From Brachypterus glaber (Eukaryota; Arthropoda; Insecta; Coleoptera; Kateretidae), in assembly GCA_958510825.1 (NCBI GenBank), contig OY294044.1, positions 81,514,895-81,578,894 on the forward strand: a stretch of 64,000 nt of DNA. The letters run 5' to 3'. Positions within the stretch are counted from its first letter, which is position 1, and the number at the start of each line of letters is the position of its first letter. The position numbers were made by a program, and so were the translations under genes. This document shows, piece after piece, positions 56,020 through 64,000 of the stretch. The notes under the pieces were generated by a model that saw nothing but the letters and a program-made list of their open reading frames with translations, searched no databases and was not told the DNA's origin.

Positions 56020-56770
56020 GTTAAATTGCAATAAATGTACACGGGCTGATATTTTAAAGGGTTGTAGGGGATAGTAACAGAACACTCCTGTTAGTTTTTC
56101 ACCGGGTGATTTGCGTAAAGGGTGTCTGCTATCTTGAATTTTAGGGATGAGTTGGGTTATCTCGCTAAATATGTATCTTACTATAAAAATGTATATAACC
56201 AATTTTGTTAAGGAAAAAATTTCCAACAATTTTTTTCATATATTAATAACAATAAATATTCAAAAATGACCAAGTTGGAGGTGAAATTGTTAATTTTTTA
56301 TTTTTCAGCCTAATTATTCATCGGAGGATAAAAGTCGTTAGGAGCAAACTTGTAGCTCTTGAAATTCTCTACAAGTTTTATATATTATGGATTTTCATGA
56401 GTATTTTTTTACGGTTACAGTGGGCGCTGAAAGTCGAGTTGCGCCCTCCGTAACCATACCAAAGTACATATGAAACTTATAGAAAATTTCAAGAGCTACA
56501 AGTTTGCTCATAACCACTTTTATCGTCAGATAAATAATTCGGCTGAAAAGTAGAAAAAAACAATTTACCTCCAACATGGCTATTTGTGAATTAACTCGAT
56601 TGTTAATAATATTTTAAAAAAATTGTCCTAACAAAACTTGTTGGAAATTTCCTCCTTAACAAAATTGGTTATATGCAATTTTATTGTAAGAAGCATATTA
56701 AGCAACTCACAGGATTATTCTGTTACCATCCACTACTAAAAAGCCAGTGTACATTTAATGCCATTTACAT
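56020..56770. mobile_element. Foldback element of about 740 bp
   Basis: Arms pair around about 56425: AATAAATGTACACGGGCTG with the complement of 56745-56765, ATAACCAATTTTGTTAAGGA with 56653-56672, GCAAACTTGTAGCTCTTGAA with 56492-56511. Exact ends are uncertain. Minus-strand open frames are not genes. Confidence 0.78.
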
Positions 56771-57145
56771 TTATTGTTTGACAGGACTAAAAAACGTTTA
56801 GTATTTAGTAAATACTATTTAATCAATAACACAGCTCTACAAAATAAAACATATTTCAAGGTGCCTTTTCTGTCACAAATTCTGAATCTACCTAATACCT
56901 AGTTATTATTCTGATAACTAAAAGTTTTCTACTATACACCCTTTTTAAGATAATTCGTCGTATGAGAACAACAAGGTTTCAACTGTATAAATTATAGATT
57001 TAAGTTATGATCAATCAAAATTTAAAATCATGAAACTTACCTTAAATTTCATAATTGAGTGGTATATTATGCCGGGATGGGCTTATATTAGGATAAATTA
57101 GTAATAATAATAAACATTTTGTTTATATTTTAAATATTAGCTAAA
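56771..57145. other. AT-rich spacer
   Basis: No feature recognised. Confidence 0.45.
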
Positions 57146-57148
57146 ATA

Positions 57149-57190
<42 letters not shown>

Positions 57191-57193
57191 TAA
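57146..57193 (+). repeat. ATA/TAA microsatellite
   Basis: About 14 units of AAT with one interruption. Confidence 0.95.
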
Positions 57194-57230
57194 GTTAGAA
57201 CTTTGATAACCCAAAAATCTATGGAAAGTA

Positions 57231-57278
57231 TTAGTGCAACAGTGTTCTAACTGAGTTAGAACCGTTTTGCACTAAATG
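57231..57278. repeat. Short palindrome, 20-bp arms
   Basis: TTAGTGCAACAGTGTTCTAA pairs with TTAGAACCGTTTTGCACTAA with a few mismatches around a 4-base centre. Confidence 0.75.
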
Positions 57279-57479
57279 TACATGTTTTTTTGGCTATTTG
57301 TTTTAATCATTTGTACATAAATGCAATATTTTGCATAAATTATTTTTAATCATTATTAAAATTGATAATTAATAGTTTTTTCGCAAGTATTACTCATCAA
57401 CCTCCATAATTTTGGTAAAAATTACAGGCCAAACTATTTATGCATTAGTGACATCGATGTTAAAAAATCGAAATCAAAA

Positions 57480-57725
57480 TGATCAATCCAATATGGCGTC
57501 AAAATAAACATGGCATTTTCTAAATGGTTTTAGCGACCTCAAAAATCCGTAATCACTAATTTTCGGCAAAAAAATTTAAAAATTGTAAAAATTTCTACAC
57601 CATATTGGATCCTCCATTAGGAATTTTAAATTTTTTACTTCATATTCGGTTTCAGCAACCTCAAAAACCCTAGGATAACCATTTTCAAAAATATTTTGTA
57701 ATTTGTCAAAATTCTAATTGGTATA
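57480..57725 (+). repeat. Two degenerate tandem units of about 120 bp
   Basis: CCAATATGG..TTTTAGCGACCTCAAAAATCC and CCATATTGG..TTTCAGCAACCTCAAAAACCC follow each other with the same internal order and an AT-rich second half. Confidence 0.55.
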
Positions 57726-58689
57726 TTTTAATATATTTTGGATTAATTATCTTAAAAACGGTATGTAGAAAAACACTTTTAGTTATTAGAATAGGCATAA
57801 GGTAGAATCAGAATCCGTTTACAGAACCCAGTTTGTTTTGTTTCTTTACCAATATTCTTTTTTGAAAAATGGTGGTCAGCAATGTTTTTTTACTATCAAA
57901 TTGGTTTTCAGCTCCCAAAAATAAGATGGAAAAAAAGTGAAATAATAAAAAATAAGAAATAAAATTTTTAAAGATGATCAAATAAAAAAAATGTTGACCT
58001 GGGTTATCTAAAGGTACAGATAATTTGTTGCTAAGTATAATAGTAATCTAGTTTTGAAAAAAATAATGCATATTGTTATTATTCTGGCATAAACCGTTTC
58101 AAGACAACCTCTTCTAATCATTTGAAATATGTTTATAGTTACAATTACATATTTTTTTTTAGTTTGTTAATAGTTTATCAAACTATGTAGTTTTTTTTAT
58201 TTTAATTAAAACTGGTAAACAATATGTCACAAATAATTTCAGAGCTAAAACGCACCAAGTAAATGGTTCATTGTATTAGTTTTTGTATACTCAGAGATGG
58301 AAGGATTAGTGTTACTAAAAAATTAAAGAAGCTGAAATATCTTGTTACTTTCAAAATCTCCAAAAAAATTGATTTCGGTTACTTGAACTAATCAGTTCTG
58401 TACATGATAACTGATATATACAAATTCCATTGGAGTTACCCCAATTAATTATTTCAATACAAATAATTAAAAACTAAATGGATTAGAAACACAAGCCACA
58501 AAAAAAAAAGTTAATTACTTTGTTAAATAACTGCAAAAAAGAATAATGGAAAACCTAACTCGAAATCTTAAAAGTTCTCTGGCACCTAAACCATGAAATT
58601 TTGGGGACCAAAAAGTCAAGAACTATAATATAAGAAATAGCAAAATCTGACCGAAACGACTTTTCTCTAAGACCGGTGTACCGCGATTT
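57726..58689. other. AT-rich stretch, nothing recognised
   Basis: AAGACCGGTGTACCGCG at 58668 resembles the junction at 43525-43540, but no element could be traced. No gene was seen. Confidence 0.4.
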
Positions 58690-58880
58690 TGAAAGTGGTT
58701 AAGTACCTAATAGAACACCATTGAACCACCGATGCGACCATTAGACAACCCGCCGGTGCACTGACCAACAATGCCACTATTATAACACCAAAGGGGTCAC
58801 CAATGTAGCACCAGCTCTCACCGTTATAATACCCCCGGGGCCCCTTGTAGGAACCACAGGTGTCACCATTACAAAACCCC
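58690..58880. repeat. GC-richer degenerate minisatellite
   Basis: Loose units of roughly 22-28 bases containing CACCATTATAACACC or CACCAATGTAGCACC recur over about 190 bases. Base composition stands out from the flanks. The minus-strand open frame here (58667-58933) follows from the lack of T-rich stops and is not called a gene. Confidence 0.5.
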
Positions 58881-58978
58881 GAAGTCGTACAAAACCTCAC
58901 TGAGATTTCTATTGAAAAGACTGAAGCTGACAAAGACGACCACGTTATGGGTTGAGACCCTAGCTAAGGGATAAGGAT

Positions 58979-59112
58979 CTGCAGCTATAGTCTTGACCCT
59001 TCGCAAAAATAATTTGCATACGCTGTTGCTAAGGAAGCTAATATGTGGTTGGTTGTACCATAGCAACTGCGTATGCGAAATATTTTTGCGAATAGTCAAG
59101 AATAGAGCTGCT
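58979..59112. mobile_element. Small MITE with TTCGCAAAAATAATTTGCAT arms
   Basis: CTTGACCCTTCGCAAAAATA and GCATACGC.GTTGCTA pair with 59061-59100; pairing may extend outward through GCAGCT and AGCTGC. The length is about 130 bp. Confidence 0.75.
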
Positions 59113-59227
59113 GGTTGACTTGGGACGAGGTTCATAGCCCTGAAAATTTTGTATTCGTTTTCTTAACTAGGTTAAAATAAATAAAAAGAATAAAATTTAG
59201 ACTAAATGATTATTTAATACAAATCAA

Positions 59228-59584
59228 ACTACAAATAATGGTCCAATTCCCCCAATATATTTCATAAACCTACCGCGGTTTCGGGCCTTTATAAATGTAT
59301 AAATACAATCAGTATTACACAACTAGGTCCATTGTCAAGTAGTGACTATTTGTTTATAATTTAGTTTATTACGTTAATTATTTAAATGTGCAATGATATT
59401 TATGTACTAGTATTGTTTTATGACGTGATAGTTCAAAATTTTATATATGTCTATATTTCTTAAACGTACACCTTGACAATGGACCTAGTTGTGTAATACT
59501 GATTTAATTTATACATTTATAAAGGCCCGAAACCGCGGTCGGTTTATGAAATATATTGGGGGAATTGGACCATTATTTGAAGTA
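59228..59584. repeat. Inverted duplication with 112-bp arms
   Basis: Arms 59228-59339 and 59472-59584 are almost identical in inverted orientation (AAAGGCCCGAAACCGCGG, ATATATTGGGGGAATTGGAC). The 130-bp spacer is unrelated AT-rich DNA. The arms do not look like transposon ends and include the start of the coding-like segment described next. Confidence 0.85.
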
Positions 59585-59674
59585 TTAACCCCCACAATGG
59601 ATCCTTTCGTTCATGATTATTTAATAAATAAAAATAATGAATTAATCAAACGAAGCAATCAATACTTGATTTAA
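59522..59674 (+). CDS. Coding-like segment, possible terminal exon, unassigned
   Basis: The frame (open from 59489) reads ARNRGRFMKYIGGIGPLFEV, then LTPTMDPFVHDYLINKNNEL, ending at TAA 59672. The mix of residues and GC-richer codons looks like real protein against AT-rich flanks. An AG just before GCCCGA at about 59523-59526 could be a splice acceptor. I do not recognise the family. The first third is duplicated in inverse orientation at 59228-59339, where it soon hits a stop, so this may be a gene fragment caught in a rearrangement. Confidence 0.35.
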   Translation, partial: KARNRGRFMKYIGGIGPLFEVLTPTMDPFVHDYLINKNNELIKRSNQYLI

Positions 59675-59715
59675 AAATCATTATTATTATTCAGTGTGTT
59701 TAGGCAATAATGTTA

Positions 59716-61552
59716 CACAGTGATCCCCGGATATAATTAGGTTTTAAAGAAAGGGCATCGGAAACAAACAATGGATCTTGGTAGTACAGGGTATGGGCAT
59801 CATAGATCCATTAACAGTTAAATCGCGTTTGAATATCTTTGGAAGATATTGGTAAAAACTCTTCAGGAGGCATCACGGTCAAAACCAACTACTTAAAAGT
59901 AAAATTAAAAAACGATTCTTATAGTATTTTTTGTGTAGATTCTAACAGCGTTTGGCAAAGTACCCTATCGCTTTTAATTTTTGAGAAAAAGGCATTAAAC
60001 TACGATTTTAGTGCAATTGTTGGACTATAATACCTTTACTTTAGTGACTATTAAAACGTAACTAGACTAAAATAATAGCCAGAATATAGAATTATAAAAG
60101 TATAATAGCAAATTTAATAAAATTTTATCCTATTTACTTTAAAGACAATATTTCTATATCAATTTTTACCACCTTTGACTTTCTTGTCAATGCTTAGTTA
60201 AACATATGAACTACAGTGGTTCTAAAACAATTTTAGGATTGCTAAAGGGTAAGACCGATATCATAATGAACACTATGATAATTATTGAAGTCTTTACATG
60301 CTTAGCAAGTTTGCTTTGATTCCAGGAATTATTGTTTTTGGGGTCGCTCAGCTTAAGTATTCTTATCTTACACGTGTGTTAGGATATATATAGTATTATA
60401 ACGACTAAAAAGAATAAAAAATTATAAAACAATTTAAAAACACGATTTTATTGAAAATATTTATTTAAATTCTTTTTCTTGTTTTTTGAGTATATTTAAT
60501 TGTGTTCTTAAAAGCAAGCCTTCCAATTAATATTGTAAATGATGGTAAATAAATGCACTAAAAAGTAAAAATTTAAAACCAAAACGTCAACTTGACTTTT
60601 TCAAACTAAAGATCTAAATATACTTTACTTCAAGCAAGGAATAAATTCATAACACCTTAAAAAAATAATTAAGAATTTCTTACACAAGTTTAACATCTTC
60701 ACTATCCCTAAAACCACAGTTTAAATTTATTTTATTTATAAACGAAAAAAAAATCTAGTTTAAAATTGTTTTGGAACTACTGCAGTAAAAAGTTTAACTA
60801 TGTTACATTGACAATTAAGTCAAAATTTGAAGTATATCATCACTCAAGATGCAAAAGGTCGTATTTTAAATTTTACTTTGTTGGTCTAATTTGTAAGAAA
60901 CATAAATGAAATTGCATTAAATTTCACACTTTACGCAGTGTAGAGCTTAATATTCAGAGACCTTACTGAATTGTGGCGTTTTATTAAAATGCCACAACTG
61001 AGCGCCAAAATAAAATAAAGTAAAATTTAACATACGACCTTTTTTACTATGAGTGAAGATATTATACACTGGACACCTTAAAGTTTCCCGTAACGTTAAA
61101 ACATTGCTATAGAAAGACTTTCTTTCGGGTCATTAGGATTAAAAAATTTTATATTTGCTATTATACTTTTAAACTTAACTATTTTAGCTGTTATTTAAAA
61201 CCAGTTACGTTTTAATATTCACTGAAATAGAAATTTTATGCCAGTAGAAAAATTGTACTAAAATCACGGTTTATTGCGTTTTTCTCAAAATAGGCAAAAG
61301 ATAGGTAAATTTTTTAATCATTGTTAGAATTTGCCCGAAAATTACTACTAGAATAAATTAAATTTTTTCTTTTAAGTAGTTGGTGTTAATCGGGATTCCT
61401 CCTGAAGAGTTTTCACCAATATCTTTCAAAGATATGCAAACCCGATTTAACTGTTAATGGATCTATGATGTCCATAGACTATGCTACCAAGATCCGTTGT
61501 TTGTTTCTGATGCCCTTATTTTAAAACCTAATCATATCCGGGGATCACAGTG
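59716..61552. mobile_element. Chapaev-like foldback element, 1.8 kb
   Basis: GTTA flanks both ends (59712-59715, 61553-61556). Ends CACAGTGATCCCCGGATAT and CACTGTGATCCCCGGATAT are inverted repeats; arms run about 450 bp (59716-60170 and 61090-61552). A second inverted pair lies inside (about 60836-60890 and 61010-61065, sharing AAGGTCGTATKTTAAATTTT). CAC-type ends with 4-bp duplications fit Chapaev (CMC). There is no transposase; the open frame at 59839-60030 lies in an arm. Confidence 0.83.
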
Positions 61553-61567
61553 GTTAGTTTACAAAAA

Positions 61568-61681
61568 TCCCAACAAAAAAAAACAGGCAAAAAGAGTGTA
61601 CAAAAAGTCTATTATCAATCGATAATTATCGATAATTATAATTAGACCTTTTGTCCACTTTTTACCTGTTTTGTTGCTTGG
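61568..61681. mobile_element. Small MITE, CCCAACAAAA..CAGG ends
   Basis: AACAGGCAAAAAGAGTGTAC pairs with the right arm (CACTTTTTACCTGTTTTG), and CCCAA with TTGGG. The centre is the palindrome ATCGATAATTATCGAT. The length is about 114 bp. Confidence 0.75.
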
Positions 61682-62998
61682 GATAAATTAATTTTCTCGA
61701 AAATAGGTCTTAATCCAAATTGTATAGGTCAGTTTTTATTAACATAATTATTTGACTATGCGGCGGTCCCGATTTAGAATTACTATTTTACAGAAATAAA
61801 CACAATTTTACACGCTCTAGTTAGAAAACTCTTTTATAATTTTCCCTAGACAAGCCCTAATCTCAAGAACCCGTCTCGGAAAATATCTACATGGTTCTTT
61901 CTCAATGACTTAAAATAGATTCTTTTAAATTGGTACTTCACAATAATATATTGTTTTACTACGAGGAAAAGTGAAGTCTGTAGTCTGTAGTTTCCGGACT
62001 CCGCTTCGCGTCGTCCATAAATTCTACAGAATAGTAAAAAAAGCACTTTTCCTCCAAGTGAAACATACTATTTTATCTTCAGCATCATAATATTAATTTT
62101 TTAATTTAATTTATTCAGTAATAAAGTATGTTTTTTTGTTAAAATAGTCCAACAAAACCCTTTCGAAATAAACTTAAACCTTCCTTAGCTCATTTTAAAT
62201 TTTTTTCGTAGGCTAAATCGTACACTTTTCGCGATTTCGATGATTGAAATAAATGACTTGTATAAACTTTGCTAACATAGTATACTATGTAAGCGAAGTT
62301 TGCTTTTATAAGTGAAAAATTCTGTTTAAAAATATAGGCCTTGAAAAATAAATATTGAGTATAGTACGCATTTACAAATTAACAGAGGAAACTGATACGC
62401 TATTTACAAATTTATGCATTTATTTAAACAAAAGTTTCCAACAGTATGCAAAATATATGAAATTATAAACTGAGAAAACAGTTTAAGCAACTTTAACTCT
62501 ACCCCCGAAGGCAGTGGCAAATATAGCGCAGCATTAAAATAATAAAACCAGCCGCCTCAAAAAAGCGAGAGTACTTTCTCATAAAAAAAACAAAATTATT
62601 CACTGATTAATTATAATCAATAATTTTGCAATTTTATTTTCTATGGATAAACAATTTTTTAAATTTTAGGGCCCCTCTTGGAACAAAATTCTATTTTTTG
62701 TATTTTTTTGCCTTTTAGGTGGTTTTTTCTCCTATTGTGAATAATAAAGTTATGTCCAAGAAAAAAATTACATTTTGGGGGCCAGGTCATGAAAAAAAAA
62801 ATAATAAATTTTTTGTATAATTTTTATTATTTACCTTTTAATGATTTTTTAATTTTTCTTCTATTTTAATAATAAACAAGTTATGGCCAAAATAAAAAAT
62901 TTACCCCTTTTTTCCCCCTCCACCAACCGATTTTTTTCAAATACAAATTTGTCCAGGATGTCTTGCCTATTTTAATGTTTCTTTGATTTTTTTCACAA
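61682..62998. other. AT-rich stretch, nothing recognised
   Basis: A 56-base hairpin-like segment around ACATAGTATACTATGT (62275-62290) and two loose units with AATAATAAASWAGTTATG (62741, 62867) were noted. No gene. Confidence 0.4.
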
Positions 62999-63070
62999 TA
63001 GGGAACGTTCAAGTATTACGTAACGCAAATTTTGATCATTTTTGGAATTTTGTAACACGAAAAATGCACT
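62999..63070 (+). repeat. MITE terminus matching 52744-52949
   Basis: AGGGAACGTTCAAGTATTAC then GTAACGCAAATTTT matches the complement of the right end at 52921-52949. The opposite end was not found. Confidence 0.65.
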
Positions 63071-63671
63071 CAAACAATTGTCAAGCAAAATATTTTTTTA
63101 ATACATTAAAAAAATTATCGATAATTCAACATGCACTTATGATATTACTGATATTACTGAGTATGTCCATATTAAATAATTTAACTAAATAGGTATAAAA
63201 AATATATAATTGTAAAATAAAAAATCTTAAATACAAAAAAATAATCTTTAGTCCAGTCTCCAGTCCCGGAAAATCCCGGGATTCCGGGTTTTTTCCTAAT
63301 CACAATACTTTATGAGAAAGTAAAAATAAATGGTTACATGTACCACTTTTTTGAGCTATCAAATTAATGTGATATTAAGTGTTAATTTTAAAGAGTTTTA
63401 AAGACATGCTTGAGATATAAATGTTTGCTTAATTTATACTTATAATGTGGCATATAAACACAGCTGATACTTATTGCTGAAAGGTAAAATTTGAAACCAA
63501 CTCTCTTCGCGAATTTACAGAAAAATAGGATACTTGTAGCCTTTACTTTCAATGCATATAAAAATACTGCTGCCAATAAAATAATATTTTCCCTATTGGT
63601 TTATTAGAACCAAAAAAGAAATAAAACTAAAAAATTTGAAAAAAAAAAATAAAAAAGATTCAAAAAATATT
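63071..63671. other. AT-rich stretch, nothing recognised
   Basis: A short palindromic GC patch (AAATCCCGGGATTCCGGG) lies at 63269. No gene. Confidence 0.4.
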
Positions 63672-63673
63672 TA

Positions 63674-63790
63674 TGGTACTAGTGGGTAAAGTAAGATATT
63701 GTCTACGAGAGAAGGTTTGACCCACGACGGCCGTAGGCCGAGTGGGTCAATATACTTGAGTGGACAATACCTAATTACCCACGTGTGCCA
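63674..63790. mobile_element. TA-flanked 117-bp MITE
   Basis: TGGTACTAGTGGGTAAAGTA pairs with the right end (complement TGGCACACGTGGGTAATTAG), with TA on both sides. The centre GACCCACGACGGCCGTAGGC is itself self-complementary with GCCGAGTGGGTC. The left 33 bases recur at 10139-10170. Confidence 0.82.
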
Positions 63791-63792
63791 TA

Positions 63793-64000
63793 CAAAATTG
63801 TATCCAATACATTTGTAATCATAAGAAAATGTGATCTTTAATAATGATTTTTTATGTACACACAATGTTTTATTTAATTATGGCTGCTGAAACAGTATGG
63901 TAAAAAAAACAATTGCAGGTTTGATTAAAATAAAGATTTATAATACCGCGTGGCGTCGTTTTCAAAATTAGACTTTAAAGATGAAAATAGTGTTTTTATG
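63793..64000. other. Window end, nothing recognised
   Basis: AT-rich sequence without an open frame or repeat partner. Confidence 0.4.

Noticed and set aside
58667..59135. Two minus-strand open frames of 88 codons
   Set aside because: They cover a minisatellite and a MITE; the translations show no known domain.

Overview
This window is AT-rich, transposon-dominated DNA from an animal nuclear genome, most likely an insect. The evidence is a BEL/Pao retrotransposon, a Jockey/CR1-like non-LTR element, tRNA-headed SINEs, and many foldback and miniature inverted-repeat elements with insect-type ends. The species cannot be told from sequence alone. No host gene was recognised with confidence. Every clear coding region belongs to a mobile element, and nearly all of them are damaged. 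There is an assembly gap of 200 N at 39452-39651.

Layout. 1-5760: 3' part of a BEL/Pao element (gag, protease, RT, RNase H, integrase) with one frame break near 290 and a probable 3' LTR. 5760-29200: relics, including a dispersed repeat with a tRNA-like end (8938, 18530, 21165), a SINE (11515, 21601), a TA-flanked Tc1/mariner-type family (12462, 17202, 24438), a 1.2 kb foldback (14070-15252), a piggyBac-type MITE (16366-16813) and a double-hairpin repeat (19554). 29234-33099: a complete DNA transposon with inverted repeats of about 500 bp, an exact 8-bp target duplication and a transposase I cannot place in a named superfamily. 33100-39451: more foldbacks and a third SINE copy. 41157-41810: a decayed transposon gene whose downstream sequence matches the non-autonomous element at 34394-35142. 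42076-49735: nested foldbacks, one of them split by a non-LTR retrotransposon at about 44600-48013. 50740-52687: a non-autonomous element with the same kind of ends (TAG-R-GTG, exact 8-bp duplication) as the 29234-33099 transposon, itself carrying a large palindrome. 52735-63790: a dense series of MITEs, a Chapaev-like foldback with a 4-bp duplication (59716-61552), a GC-richer minisatellite and a possible exon fragment at 59522-59674.

How the parts relate. The window reads as repeated nested insertion. The best candidate for something little described is the transposon at 29234-33099. It has a spliced first exon, a cysteine-rich N-terminal module, an RNase H-like core with D, D, C..H and E positions, and a probable non-autonomous relative 17 kb away. 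Repeat-pair matches were made by eye, so ends given as approximate could move by some bases.
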